A stretch of 64,000 nt of DNA from JABACD01 sp047639675 (GTDB lineage Bacteria; Planctomycetota; UBA1135; GCA-002686595): the NCBI GenBank assembly GCA_047639675.1, contig JBLIOI010000010.1, positions 1 to 64,000 on the forward strand, read 5' to 3'. Made by a program: the position numbers and the translations under genes. Under the pieces are notes generated by a model that saw only the letters and a program-made list of their open reading frames with translations, did no database searches and was not told where the DNA came from. Positions 8,501-17,745 of this stretch are shown piece by piece (the stretch's first letter is position 1; each line of letters begins with the position of its first letter).

Positions 8501-8873
8501 CGGAAAGTTCCGGATCCTCCCAGGTGTCGAGGTCGATCCGGTCACCGACTGTGGCGCCGATCTTGATCCACTTGGCTTGCGTACCCTTCTTACCTTTGTA
8601 CTCGGCTTCGAGATCGAGCGCTTCGCCGGCGCGCATCCTTGCCAGTTCAACTTCTGGCCCGTGGGGAGTCGCCAAGTCGCCCAAGCCATGTCCCGCGTAG
8701 GGAAATGGCGTGCACTGATACCAAGCGCCCCAATGCTCCACTTGCGGAGAAATCACATCCATCATCGCGCTGCGGGTAGCCGCGCGAGATTCAAGTTTGA
8801 CGTAGGGGATGCCAGCAACGGTATCGCCCTGTAGCAGCGCGGCGGCGGAGAGTAGTTGGAGTGAAAAGATCAC
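5511..8873 (-). CDS. secreted sugar-oxidation fusion: beta-propeller, ThuA and 3-keto-glycoside hydrolase domains
   Basis: About 1120 residues from a GTG at 8873 that overlaps the upstream stop (GTGA), giving a short signal peptide (IFSLQLLSAAALLQG). This start is preferred to the one at 8930, which would overlap the upstream gene by 61 bp. In order: a carbohydrate-binding-like region (about 80-210, with GSDDGIRLWLNGKLIHD), a beta-propeller like PQQ-type or membrane-bound sugar dehydrogenases (about 240-575), a ThuA-like domain (about 690-920, FVGVHCATDTF, IGGHFAGHPW) and a C-terminal 3-keto-disaccharide hydrolase/DUF1080 domain (about 930-1120, NSGVYLMGQYELQVLDS). The likely role is periplasmic sugar oxidation and cleavage of 3-keto-glycosides, with electrons passed to the coupled cytochrome. 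Function is inferred from domains. Confidence 0.75.
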   Translation of the reverse strand: MIFSLQLLSAAALLQGDTVAGIPYVKLESRAATRSAMMDVISPQVEHWGAWYQCTPFPYAGHGLGDLATPHGPEVELARMRAGEALDLEAEYKGKKGTQAKWIKIGATVGDRIDLDTWEDPELSDLVTGYLYTTIESPNDRVVNCTLGSDDGIRLWLNGKLIHDKDVARGLNPLEDSIVLRLKEGTNDLLAKIVDGLGGWEFQLLTRPALDIRQEVELDHLLDRDFPVSRQRAHYTVTTLPVPQDLVLEVGGLTILPDGTPMVSTRRGDVFTVENAYGVPPLAAKFVPFAQGLHESLGLEWRATNDGLSLYTMQRGELTRLVDEDGDGRADLYESFCNDWGVSGNYHEFAFGPKFDQDGNAWVTLNVGFCGSLGKATVPWRGWALKITPMGEVLPVCAGLRSPNGIGMWKDGEMFYVDNQGDYVATNRLSHLAQGSFQGHPAGLRWREDFNSETDEWPKPQPASIWFPYRKMGQSAADIVLDTTGGSFGPFDEQFFVGDQMNGTVMRVELEQVNGHYQGACFPFIEHLDSGVNRMAFAPDGSMFVGQTDRGWGSIGKKSYGLQRVAWNGSMPFEILRMNAREDGFELTFTADIEPESAADPASYQLTSYTYEYHAAYGSPELDTETVKVSSVEVISKRRVRLHLGEMRKGFVHELNAQGVLDANGEGLVHSMAYYTLIEVPEVSISDFTPPKERLLFLTHSAGYEHAAIHRDSPEKLSAAETGLVEAAGDRYEVVATKDCSLINAKSLESFDAVMFYTTGMLPIEEARVDELLDWIAEGGAFVGVHCATDTFPAYAPFIDMIGGHFAGHPWSMPVTLVVEDGNHPSTKHLGKEWSLLEEVYQFETFHRYPLHGLLHLSGKKADLSKGARPDSDYVNAWCKPYGEGRVFYTALGHYSQAWSDPTFRTHLLGGVQWAIHGPNTPVPAPAEAIVLLKDSNLSSWTHADKRAPEWAAEDAFATVTPGTGNLFSKELFGDALFHIEFSPSVEAQGVTGQARGNSGVYLMGQYELQVLDSYGLKPEMGDCGSIYGVALPLEAPYRRAGVWSYYDIEFRAPRFDSEGKKTENARITAWLNGRLIHDDVEVPGPTAASWRRDEFPLGPLMLQEHGNKVNYRNVWALKR

Positions 8874-11173
8874 AGGGCCACCTCGAGGATTAGTGTGCAG
8901 TCGGAGTTGTTGGATTGAATGCGGTACCACTCTTCACCGTCGGCGCCTTTGGCCGGCGAATGTTCAGCGATGCCTTTGACTTGAACGCTGACTATTCGCG
9001 CCCCTGGTCGAAACCAGATGACTTCACTTGCGGGCAAGTTACTGAATGAGTATTCGTGAACAAGTCGAGTGGGTGAACCGTGTGGTGTGATGCGTTCGGT
9101 GACGCTCACATCGCCAATGTCGAAGAGGAAGGAGGGTGCGCCATTCTTGTCCAGGCGGTATCCGCGGAATTCTACGGGAGTGGCAGAATGGGCTTCTGAA
9201 GGCCAAGCCGTGGGCTTTTCGCCCATCACGAAGGCTGGACCGCCGGGATGTGTCCAAAGCACTTGCCCTTCTGCATTCCGGCTCATTCCGCCGCGTCCGG
9301 CCCATGCGCCAGAAGCGTCAAGGAAGGCTCCTTGCCAGACTTCCATCAGGCGAGCGCTGTCTCCGTCGTAGGCGAAGTGGATACCGAGCGGATTGCCTAC
9401 GGCGATGCCGCGAGTTCCCGCGCTGTTCAGATAGGTGCGGAAAATGCGCGGGCGGTCGCCCACTTGCAGCACGAGGCTCTTGCCGGGGCTGACACCTTCG
9501 GGGGCCGGCATGAACTCACCGAGTGAGAAGTAGGCCCACATCGCATCGGTCTGCTTGTGGAAATCCCCCGCGTAGGGTTCCGGGAAAACACTGCCGCCGT
9601 CCTTCATGAAACTTGGCATGCGCGTTCCGGGTTTGATGGCGGCGGGATCCTTCATGTACTCATCGAACCAGGTGTAGCGCAGGCGTGCAGCGAAGTCCGC
9701 CATATTCGGTCCCGGGCTTCCGACCGCCGGGAAATCGCGGAAGCTATGGCAGGAGATACAGGCCCCTGTTTGCATGCCCATCATGCTGCGACCTGCAAGA
9801 ACCGTGTCGTCATTGACGGTTGGCCACTTTCCGTCGGTCTCGGGTTTGACACCAGCCTTGCGAGCAAAGAGCTCCGCGAAGTCATGGACAGCTTCGCCAT
9901 ATTGCGGCATGCGCGTCGCGAGGTAGGGCCGCGCTTGACCACTCTCGAAGAGCACTTCGTTGAACCAACCAGTAGTCAGCTTCGCTCCCACACCATTCAA
10001 GTGCGGGGGGAAGCGCCCCTCATCACCCAGGTCAGCCGATTCGTCAAGAGACGCACAGTAGACCTCTAGTTCCTTAGCGATACCGCCACTGCCGTCGATC
10101 TCGTGGCAAGCCTGGCAGTTCAAGCGCGAAGTTTGGCGTTCCAAGTAGTCGAGCCGTTCATCCGCGAGTTGCGCGTGATTGGCGGCAGTTACGGCCTCTA
10201 GCATCAAGCGCGCCAATTGAGGAGCGGGGAAGGTGTAGTGGGGTCCGCCCCAGTCTTTTCCCGAGAGACATGCTTGGCCGCCATCGCGCCCGTCGATTTG
10301 CGCCAAGCTCGGCGCAGGGTGTGACGAGAATTGCATCTCACCGACCACGTGACAGGCTTGGCAACCGCGTTCGCTAAAGACGTTGAGTCCGCGCTTGGCG
10401 AGGTCTTCGTCGACGGGCATCACTTCCAAGGCGGCGCCCCACTTGCTCAGTAAGTAATTGGCGAGTAGATCGCTCTCTGCTTGCGTCAAGTTCATGTTCG
10501 GCATGCGTCCGTCGCGATGCACGCTGAGCGGATCACGCAAGAAACTAGCGAGAGCAGATGGATACCACTTGCCGGCTAGATCGGAGAATTTGCCGAGAAT
10601 AAATGGGCTTGGAACTTCGCGTGAATAGAGCGGGTCTTGCTTGACGACTGATGGCGAATCCAAAGCGCCGTGACAATTGACGCAGCCAACCTGGTGGTAC
10701 AGTTCACGACCCGCAATCTGCACGGCTTCCTCGGAAGCCACCTGACCACCTGCGGGCTCGCCCAAGCTAGCTAGCCAATGAACCACCGCATTCAGGTCGG
10801 CTTGTTCTTCAGCAGACTCTCCGAATAAATCCGGCATGGAGGGGCCGCTGCGTAGACTCGCTGGATCCCCAATCCAGCGCTTCATCCAAGCGGCAGAAGC
10901 TCGCGAACCCACACCAGCTAAGTCGGGACCAGGTCGCTTGCCAACGCGCTGCTGATTGGACTCGTCGGGAAGGTGGCAGTTTGAACAACCCCAATGTTCC
11001 ACGAGCGAACGCAGTTCCGGCGCATTCCCATCCATTTGGGGAGCGGCCTGAACGGAGGTGTTGATCGCTCCCCCGAGGAGAACAGCCGAGGTTAGTAGAG
11101 AACGAAGCCTTGAGCGGCCGAAGAGAGCAAAACCCATAGAGATCAGCGCGGGTGGGGGTGGCGGGGGATCCAT
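8870..11173 (-). CDS. secreted five-haem cytochrome c protein
   Basis: About 767 residues. Five CxxCH haem-binding motifs (CSNCH, CVNCH, CQACH twice, CISCH) are seen at roughly residues 63, 164, 271, 353 and 472. Possible distal methionines sit in MPD, RMPNM, TRMPQ and TRMPS. The last 200 residues have no haem site and look like a beta-rich domain (TRGIAVGNPLGIHFAYDG). The signal peptide ends near SVQA-AP. Start ATG 11173 is chosen because GGGAG lies 7 nt upstream; ATG 11137 and 11197 are alternatives. Its stop overlaps the start of the fusion enzyme at 8873, so the two are translationally coupled. It is probably the electron acceptor of that enzyme. Confidence 0.75.
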   Translation of the reverse strand: MDPPPPPPALISMGFALFGRSRLRSLLTSAVLLGGAINTSVQAAPQMDGNAPELRSLVEHWGCSNCHLPDESNQQRVGKRPGPDLAGVGSRASAAWMKRWIGDPASLRSGPSMPDLFGESAEEQADLNAVVHWLASLGEPAGGQVASEEAVQIAGRELYHQVGCVNCHGALDSPSVVKQDPLYSREVPSPFILGKFSDLAGKWYPSALASFLRDPLSVHRDGRMPNMNLTQAESDLLANYLLSKWGAALEVMPVDEDLAKRGLNVFSERGCQACHVVGEMQFSSHPAPSLAQIDGRDGGQACLSGKDWGGPHYTFPAPQLARLMLEAVTAANHAQLADERLDYLERQTSRLNCQACHEIDGSGGIAKELEVYCASLDESADLGDEGRFPPHLNGVGAKLTTGWFNEVLFESGQARPYLATRMPQYGEAVHDFAELFARKAGVKPETDGKWPTVNDDTVLAGRSMMGMQTGACISCHSFRDFPAVGSPGPNMADFAARLRYTWFDEYMKDPAAIKPGTRMPSFMKDGGSVFPEPYAGDFHKQTDAMWAYFSLGEFMPAPEGVSPGKSLVLQVGDRPRIFRTYLNSAGTRGIAVGNPLGIHFAYDGDSARLMEVWQGAFLDASGAWAGRGGMSRNAEGQVLWTHPGGPAFVMGEKPTAWPSEAHSATPVEFRGYRLDKNGAPSFLFDIGDVSVTERITPHGSPTRLVHEYSFSNLPASEVIWFRPGARIVSVQVKGIAEHSPAKGADGEEWYRIQSNNSDCTLILEVAL

Positions 11174-11230
11174 ACTAAACTCCCGTGATCCACGCACCCA
11201 CGGGGATACTGCTTTTGGGTCCCAGTATTG

Positions 11231-14200
11231 CTAGCTCGACAGTTCTAGACTCTGATTGGCGGGCAGTTCGTCCTCGCGGTCGCTTATTGGTGGCTCTTTG
11301 GTAAGCCCGAGGAGTCGTAAAATATCGTCGAGGATCAAATAGCCTGCAGGGACGAAGACCAATGTGATTGCCGTTGAGAAGATCACACCGTAGGCCAACG
11401 TGATCGCCATCGGAATCAGGAACTGAGCTTGAACGCTCGTCTCGAACATCAAGGGCGTCAAGCCAGCAAAGGTCGTTAGCGAAGTCAGGAGGATCGGGCG
11501 GAAGCGTTGTACGCCAGCGTTCCGAATTGCATCGAGCAGGTTTCCGCCTTGATTGCGATGGTGATTGATGTAATCCACCAAGACCAAAGAGTCGTTGACC
11601 ACCACGCCAGTCAGCGCGACGATTCCGACGAGGGACAAGACAGACAAGTCATGGTCCATCAAAATGTGTCCAAGCACCGCGCCGATGACTCCGAAGGGTA
11701 CGGCGGTCATGACAATGGCCGGCTGGATGTACGACTTGAACGGGATTGCCATCAATGCATAGATGACCAGCATGGCGACCACGGCCAGCCTGGCCAACGT
11801 GCTCATTGCTTGTCGTAGCTCTGCACTCTGCCCTTCAACCGACCAAGAGACGCTTGGGTGGCGACTTATGATCGTGGCTAACGGTCCAGCCTCCAGCGCT
11901 GAGAGAACATCACCATTAGTGGTGATCTGATCATTCAAGTCACTTGATACGGTCACGACTCGGTTGCGGTCAGAGCGTGAGATACTTGCGTAGCCTCGTC
12001 CCATCGAAGCAACGGCAACTTGTGAGAAGGGCACTTCGCTACCCTGCGGCGTGCGGATCCGCATTTGTTCCAGTGTGTGAAGAGCTCGCCTGTCTTCGAG
12101 CGGGTAACGCACCATGACTTTGACGTCGTTGCGACCGCGCTGAATCCGTTGCACTTCTTCGCCGTAGAACCCTTGGCGAACCTGTCTTGCGAGGTCAGCT
12201 AGCGTTAGGCCGAGTGCTTCTGCCGAGGGCAGAATTTCCAACAGAATTTCCTGCTTGCCGCCACGGAAGGAATCAGAAATGTCATAGACGCCGGGCAGGC
12301 CTTTAAGGACTCCCTTGAGGTCGTCGGCGGCCGCGCGTAATTCGGCCACATCATTACCCGCGAATTGAATGGAGAAGGAATCTCCACCGCCCATGACGTC
12401 CGCGGTGAAAACTAATTCGACTGCGCCAGGAATCGGTCCGCATAGAGAGCGCCAACGCTCAACCAATTCTTCGGTCGTGAGGTCTTCGCGCTCCTCTGTC
12501 GGAATCAACTCAACGATGATCTCACCCAAGTGAGTGCCCGTGGTTGATCCGGCTGCAGCGCTACCATTCTGTTGTTGGGCCTTAAAGGGCTGCTCGCCCG
12601 TGGAGGTTACATAGTGGCGAACGACATCTTCCCCGGAGCGCTCTTCGCGCACTTGCTCGCGCAAAATACGGGCGGCTTCCTCGATGCGTGCGACTGCTTC
12701 TTCTGTCACCTCGGGGGCTGTGCCAAGAGGCATGGTGAGTTGCGCTGCCACCAAATCGCCCGAGATTTTGGGGAAGTCAACGAAGCGAACGAACCCGCCG
12801 CTGACCAATCCAATGGTAAGCAGAAGTACCGAGATCGTTACAGCATGAGTGAGGTAGCGCCAACGCAGACAGAAGTCGAGGAAGGGTTGGTAGATTCGTG
12901 AGGCCGTGAATTCGAGTCCGAATTCGCACCGAGATTGAAACTTGACCCACCAACTGAAGGGCGGGTACTTCGACAAACGCGTTGTCCACTCTCCGCCATG
13001 CGCCAGGTGCGCAGGCAAGATGATCTTCGATTCAGCCCAGGAGAAGAGCAATATCGGAATCACCGCCAAGGGGAAGACACCGAAGAACTTGCCGAACAGT
13101 CCAGGTAAGTCAAGCATCGGCGCAAAGGCAACGACTGTGGTCATCACAGCGAAGGTCACCGGGATGGCGACTCGGTTCGTTCCTTTAATCGTGGCATCCT
13201 TTTGGTTGGGGTTCTTCTTTTGCTCTGTGAAAATGCTCTCGCCGATAACGATCGCATCATCAACCACGATTCCAAGCACCAAGATGAACGCGAAGAGCGA
13301 CAGCATGTTGATTGACACGCCCAAGCTCGGCATCAGCCACAAGGCGCCCATGAAGGAGATCGGGATTCCGGCCGTAATCCAAAAAGCCAGGCGAAAGCGC
13401 AGGAAGAGTGCAAGCACCGCAAAGACCAAGAATAGTCCCTGGAATCCGTTCTTGGTGAGCAAACTCAGTCGTCCCTGCAACAGCACTGATGAATCCGAGT
13501 AGGTCGTGAGAGATATGCCCTCGACCATTCGCGGTTGTGCTTCCTCGATGTAGTCGCGAACCTTCTGGGCGACGGTCAGGGCGTTTTCGTCGCCCACGCT
13601 GAAAACTTGCGCTTGAACCATCGGGACACCGTTGAACTTTGCGCTCTGTGAAGTGTCGGCGAATCCGTCAATGATGGTCGCGATGTCACCGAGCAGTATG
13701 CGACTGCCATCGGGATTGGTGAGCAGCACAAGATCGCGGAAGTCTTCGCCTTCGTACGCTTGACCCTTTGCGCGCAAGAGCACTTCTCCGCTGGAGGTCT
13801 TGAGCGTCCCCGCAGATAGATCAAGCGAACTGCTCCGAACCGCATTGGCCAGGTCGTCAAAGGTCATTCCGTAGCGGCGCAGGGTGCTCTCCGATACCTC
13901 GATGGAGATCTCGTAGGGGCGTGCGCTGACGAGAGATACCTGGCTTATGCCATCGATAGCGCTCAGTTCGTCGCGGACTTGTTCACCGATGCGCTTGAGT
14001 GATCCCTCGTCCGTATGACCAGAGATCGCCACGTTGATCACCTGCTTGCGCATCAAGATCTCCTCGATGATAGGCTGCTCGGCTAGCTCTGGGAAGGTCG
14101 AGATAGCGTTGACGCGTGTCTTGACCATGTCCATAACGGTGCTGGCCTCAGCTCCCCGTTGCAGTTGAATCGTAACCGCGCCATAGCCTTCCACCGCGGT

Positions 14201-14449
14201 AGAGGTGACGCGCTTGACGCCATCGATGGCATGCACCTCTTCCTCGATCCTAATGCAGATTGCCTGTTCGACCTCTTCGGGCGCCGCACCAGGAAAGGGC
14301 ACTGTTACCGAAATCATGTCGAGGGCAAACTCGGGGAAGAGTTCCATCTTGACAGTCGAGTAGGTCAATCCTCCGCCGACCAGCATCACGATCATGACCA
14401 GGTTAGCCGCGACTGGGTTGTTGACGAACCACGCTACGATACCCTTCAT
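11231..14449 (-). CDS. RND efflux pump inner-membrane transporter (AcrB type)
   Basis: 1072 residues, the usual size for an HAE1-type RND pump. It starts with MKGIVAWFVNNPVAANLV, the typical first transmembrane helix, and shows two repeats of membrane bundle plus large periplasmic loops. The proton-relay pair is present in helix 4 (ILVLGIVVDDAIVIGESIF). It would exchange protons for drugs, metabolites or lipids and form the inner-membrane part of a tripartite pump with the two genes upstream in the operon. ATGA overlap with the fusion-protein gene shows translational coupling. Substrate cannot be told from the sequence. Confidence 0.9.
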   Translation of the reverse strand: MKGIVAWFVNNPVAANLVMIVMLVGGGLTYSTVKMELFPEFALDMISVTVPFPGAAPEEVEQAICIRIEEEVHAIDGVKRVTSTAVEGYGAVTIQLQRGAEASTVMDMVKTRVNAISTFPELAEQPIIEEILMRKQVINVAISGHTDEGSLKRIGEQVRDELSAIDGISQVSLVSARPYEISIEVSESTLRRYGMTFDDLANAVRSSSLDLSAGTLKTSSGEVLLRAKGQAYEGEDFRDLVLLTNPDGSRILLGDIATIIDGFADTSQSAKFNGVPMVQAQVFSVGDENALTVAQKVRDYIEEAQPRMVEGISLTTYSDSSVLLQGRLSLLTKNGFQGLFLVFAVLALFLRFRLAFWITAGIPISFMGALWLMPSLGVSINMLSLFAFILVLGIVVDDAIVIGESIFTEQKKNPNQKDATIKGTNRVAIPVTFAVMTTVVAFAPMLDLPGLFGKFFGVFPLAVIPILLFSWAESKIILPAHLAHGGEWTTRLSKYPPFSWWVKFQSRCEFGLEFTASRIYQPFLDFCLRWRYLTHAVTISVLLLTIGLVSGGFVRFVDFPKISGDLVAAQLTMPLGTAPEVTEEAVARIEEAARILREQVREERSGEDVVRHYVTSTGEQPFKAQQQNGSAAAGSTTGTHLGEIIVELIPTEEREDLTTEELVERWRSLCGPIPGAVELVFTADVMGGGDSFSIQFAGNDVAELRAAADDLKGVLKGLPGVYDISDSFRGGKQEILLEILPSAEALGLTLADLARQVRQGFYGEEVQRIQRGRNDVKVMVRYPLEDRRALHTLEQMRIRTPQGSEVPFSQVAVASMGRGYASISRSDRNRVVTVSSDLNDQITTNGDVLSALEAGPLATIISRHPSVSWSVEGQSAELRQAMSTLARLAVVAMLVIYALMAIPFKSYIQPAIVMTAVPFGVIGAVLGHILMDHDLSVLSLVGIVALTGVVVNDSLVLVDYINHHRNQGGNLLDAIRNAGVQRFRPILLTSLTTFAGLTPLMFETSVQAQFLIPMAITLAYGVIFSTAITLVFVPAGYLILDDILRLLGLTKEPPISDREDELPANQSLELSS

Positions 14450-15642
14450 TGTTTCGGTCCTACCGAGTTGCTGTCCGCGACGTCGCTACCCAGATCACGA
14501 ACGAGCATGCCGTTTGTGACTATCTCCAAGGGAGAGACCACGACACGCGTTCCTTCAGGAATCTCGGCACGCAATATGACTCGATCGCGCTCCCGCCGAA
14601 TGACGTTTGCTGGAACAAAACGCAGGCGGTCTTCTTGGTCGAGGGCGTAGAGCTGCTCGCCATCGCGCAGCGCGCTGCGCGGAAACTGCATTACGTTTTC
14701 TAGTACGTGGCCGCTTATCTGGCCATCAACGAACATCCCCAGAGCGAGGGGGACTTCCTGCTCAGGTCGCTTGCGCCCGTAAGGATCTTCCACCTGGGCA
14801 ACGGCCATCACCATGCGCGTCTTCATGTCGATCTCGCCCTCGGTGCGTACGATTCGCGCGTCCCAAGAGCGTCGCTTGCCAGCGAAAATGGCGCTCAGCT
14901 CAACTCTTGCTCGGCTCTCGGCATTTTCGCTCGGTGCACCAAAAGGAAGCGTCAAGAACTCCAGCTCATTGTCCGGTAGGGGCAGGCGTACTTCAGCAAT
15001 GTCCGTTGCGTAGAGCATGGCGACGGCAGAACCGCGCGCCACAAATTGTCCCAGGTCGACGGATTTATTTCGGACGCGGCCGCCAAAGGGCGCAAGTAGT
15101 TTGGTGCGTTCCAGATCGCGTAGCGCACGCTCTTTCATCGCCGTGGCGGCGGCCAATGATGCCTTGGCTTCTGCAATCTGCGGTTCGTGCAAGGTCAGGG
15201 AGCTAGCTTCGCCCTCTCCCATCCGTTCCCACTCATTGCGCGCCACGTCTGCATCTGCTTCCTCTTCTTTGAGTCGACGCTGAGCGCGAGCTACGTCGAG
15301 CTCTGCTTGCGCAGTTGCGAGTTCATAGTCACGCGGGTCGATCTCAAGCAAGATTTCACCTTCGTCAAAGAAGCCACCACTGATCAGGCTCTTGGAGACG
15401 AAAGTTACGCGGCCACTGACTTCGACCACCATCTGGCTCTCGGTCCTTGGAATTACCGTCCCTTGGCTCGAAACGATCACGCGATAATCGGTGAGCTTTG
15501 CGGGGATTGTGGTCACGATGGGGCGTGGAATCACCGGCGGCTCGGATTGCGGGATCACCCGGCTGTTTGCTAGATGTTTGGCCGCGAAGGCTCCGCAAAT
15601 CAAAACGACGACGGGCAGCAGGAATTTAAGGAAGGTCTTCAT
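14446..15642 (-). CDS. RND pump membrane fusion protein
   Basis: 398 residues with an N-terminal membrane anchor or signal segment (FLKFLLPVVVLICGAFAAKHLA). A lipoyl/barrel-sandwich half with SGRVTFVSKSLISGGFFDEGEILLEID follows, then a helical hairpin (ATAQAELDVARAQRRLKEEEADA), the second lipoyl half (LLAPFGGRVRNKSVDLGQFV) and beta-barrel domains. This is the HlyD/AcrA layout. It bridges the RND pump and the outer-membrane channel. It overlaps both neighbours by 4 bp (ATGA type), so the three pump proteins are made in step. Confidence 0.88.
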   Translation of the reverse strand: MKTFLKFLLPVVVLICGAFAAKHLANSRVIPQSEPPVIPRPIVTTIPAKLTDYRVIVSSQGTVIPRTESQMVVEVSGRVTFVSKSLISGGFFDEGEILLEIDPRDYELATAQAELDVARAQRRLKEEEADADVARNEWERMGEGEASSLTLHEPQIAEAKASLAAATAMKERALRDLERTKLLAPFGGRVRNKSVDLGQFVARGSAVAMLYATDIAEVRLPLPDNELEFLTLPFGAPSENAESRARVELSAIFAGKRRSWDARIVRTEGEIDMKTRMVMAVAQVEDPYGRKRPEQEVPLALGMFVDGQISGHVLENVMQFPRSALRDGEQLYALDQEDRLRFVPANVIRRERDRVILRAEIPEGTRVVVSPLEIVTNGMLVRDLGSDVADSNSVGPKQ

Positions 15643-17081
15643 CGTGAGGAGGGGGCTGTACTGGTCGGTTCGGCGTCAAAACCGCCACCAAGGGCCAGGT
15701 AGAGGTCAACGCGCCTGTCGAGTTGTTCGCGACGAGCGCTGATCCAGGCGCTCTGATTGTTGAAGGCGGAGCTGCGGGCGCTAAGCATCGTGAGGATGTC
15801 TTGGCGTCCGGCGTAGTAGCGGTCTTCCGCCAGGCTCTGCGCGCCTGAAGCATATTCAGCAGCGAGCGCTAGTTGTTGTTCACGCAAGACCAAGCTCTCT
15901 TCCACCGCGAAGGCGGTCTCGACCTCAAGGAAGGCTTGCAAGATCGCTTGTCCGTACTGAGCTAGAGTTGCGCGCACGTTCGCATCTTCCAAGTCAATGT
16001 TGGCATCGAGTCGTCCGCCTTGGAAAATCGGCTGTGTAAATGATCCGGCCAAACTCCAAATGCTGAAGTCATCGTCGAATAAGTCGCCCGTTCCCGCTCC
16101 GCGACGGCCGACGCTGGCGTTCAGACCAATACTGGGCCAGAGGTCCTTGCGCGCGGCGTAAAGGTAGTAGTCGTTGGACTTGAGTTCTTGCCGAGCGGCC
16201 GCGAGATCAGGTCTGCGTTGCAAGAGCTCCGAAGGCAAGCCAACGGGTACCATTCCCGGCAAGGCAGGCAAGCTTGCACTCGCTTCTAATTCTCCCGCGG
16301 GATAGTCACCCATGAGGATTTCAAGCTCGCGTTGCACGCGCTCGAGGGTTTCCAAGTAGCTGCTGTGCTGCGCTTCGGCGCTCGCGAGCTGGACTTCCGA
16401 CAAGCGCAAATCGAGGGCGGGAGAGCGACCACTACGGAAGCGTTCGCGCAGGACTTCTGTCGATTGCGCAGTACTGCGGACTCGTTCGGCCGCCAAGTCT
16501 CGTTGGAGGCCTAGCTCGCAAAGTGCGAGCCAGGTCTTCACAGCTTGGCCAGCGAGCGAAAGGCGGACGCCGTACCAAAGCGCTTCATTCGCCGCATAGG
16601 TGGCCTCAGCACCCTTTACGCGAGCGTCGAGTTTGCCCCACAGGTCAAGTTCCCAGCCGACATCGAAGGAGACGCCGTAACTATTGGTGGTGAAGCTGAG
16701 CACATCACTATCGCCACCTGGAGTGGGGAAACCGACGATGTTCTGTCGTTGGCGTCCGGCGTTACCACCTACGCTGGCCGTCGGTAAAGTCTGCGCTCCA
16801 GCAATGCGCGCCTGAGCACTCGCCGCTTGCAGGCGAGCGGTAGCTGCTTGCAAGTCATAGTTCTGTGCGAGAACTTCATCGACAACTTTCGTCAATTGCG
16901 AGTCGCCAAAGTCTTCCCACCAACGCTCGAGATCCGGAACGGCTTCCGTTTCTTCTAGCGCGTTCCAAGCCTCCGGAACCTCCAACGGAACTTCCTGGTC
17001 GTAGTCCCGCTGTTGGGGTGCATGACAAGCGCACAGGACTGCGAGGGTCGCAATGGATAAGTGATAAATTCGATGTGTCAT
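15639..17081 (-). CDS. outer-membrane factor lipoprotein (NodT/OprM type)
   Basis: 480 residues with a lipoprotein signal (ATLAVLCAC, lipid attachment probably on the second Cys). It has the duplicated helical and barrel halves of TolC-like outer membrane factors, with AQARIAGAQTLPTASVGGNAGR and RRPDLAAARQELKSNDYYLYAARKDLWPSIGLNASVG split over the two repeats. It forms the outer-membrane channel of the tripartite pump encoded by the next two genes. It overlaps tetR upstream and the fusion protein downstream by 4 bp each. Confidence 0.88.
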   Translation of the reverse strand: MTHRIYHLSIATLAVLCACHAPQQRDYDQEVPLEVPEAWNALEETEAVPDLERWWEDFGDSQLTKVVDEVLAQNYDLQAATARLQAASAQARIAGAQTLPTASVGGNAGRQRQNIVGFPTPGGDSDVLSFTTNSYGVSFDVGWELDLWGKLDARVKGAEATYAANEALWYGVRLSLAGQAVKTWLALCELGLQRDLAAERVRSTAQSTEVLRERFRSGRSPALDLRLSEVQLASAEAQHSSYLETLERVQRELEILMGDYPAGELEASASLPALPGMVPVGLPSELLQRRPDLAAARQELKSNDYYLYAARKDLWPSIGLNASVGRRGAGTGDLFDDDFSIWSLAGSFTQPIFQGGRLDANIDLEDANVRATLAQYGQAILQAFLEVETAFAVEESLVLREQQLALAAEYASGAQSLAEDRYYAGRQDILTMLSARSSAFNNQSAWISARREQLDRRVDLYLALGGGFDAEPTSTAPSSR

Positions 17082-17728
17082 GAGGAGGGCAGCGTTTTGG
17101 ACTCATCAGGCGCTGGTGCGCACAAAGCCGCCGCTAGGAAGGAAACAATATGCTTCAAGACGCGCTCCTGATAGGCGGGCTCTAGTGACTGCTCGCCGCC
17201 GTCCAGGAAGTTGTGGGGGTCGAGCATCGTTCCGAGTAGCACACCGATGGCGCAGTTGATGCGCCACATGGATTCGCGTTCGGGAAGCGGGGGGAGAACT
17301 CCGTGCAAGGCGGCCAAGAAACGCTCGGAGGTCTTCTGGAAGATCTCGCTTAAATCGTCTGTGTGCGCGGTCTTTGCGCTCGTCAAGCGTCCGATGACTT
17401 GCACCAACTGGCTGGCGGCACCGGGATCGCTGAACCGTAAGCGTAGGATTGGCCCGACCAAAGCTTCGAGCACCTGTTCAAGGCTCGGTTCGCCAAGGGC
17501 CTCGAGTTCGTCGAGGAGGGCTAGCCGTTCCGCATTAATGGTGTCGAAGCGGCGCACGATCAAGGCGCGAAAGAGCCCTTCCTTGGATCCGAAGTGATAA
17601 TTGACCGCGGCCAGGTTCACTTCCGCGAGTTTGGTCAGCTCGCGCATCGACGTGTCGGCGAATCCATACTCTGTGTAGAGATCCTCGGCAGCATCGAGAA
17701 TGCGGTCTTTGGTGGTTTTTGAGGTCAT
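17078..17728 (-). CDS. TetR family repressor of the efflux operon
   Basis: 216 residues from ATG 17728 (MTSKTTKDRILDAAEDL). The N-terminal DNA-binding domain ends with the helix-turn-helix SMRELTKLAEVNLAAVNYHFGSKEGLF, the TetR signature. The C-terminal helical domain would bind the inducer. Upstream start codons at 17764 and 17779 exist, but they would place the operator-promoter region inside the gene, so 17728 is preferred. It is first in the operon with the three pump genes and probably represses its own promoter at 17746-17787. Confidence 0.85.
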   Translation of the reverse strand: MTSKTTKDRILDAAEDLYTEYGFADTSMRELTKLAEVNLAAVNYHFGSKEGLFRALIVRRFDTINAERLALLDELEALGEPSLEQVLEALVGPILRLRFSDPGAASQLVQVIGRLTSAKTAHTDDLSEIFQKTSERFLAALHGVLPPLPERESMWRINCAIGVLLGTMLDPHNFLDGGEQSLEPAYQERVLKHIVSFLAAALCAPAPDESKTLPSS

Positions 17729-17745
17729 GGGGCGCTCTATTGGTA

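Noticed and set aside
14607..15206. 199-aa plus-strand frame opposite the membrane fusion protein
   Set aside because: Arg/Pro/Ala-rich shadow of a GC-rich gene; the minus-strand fusion protein has strong family features.
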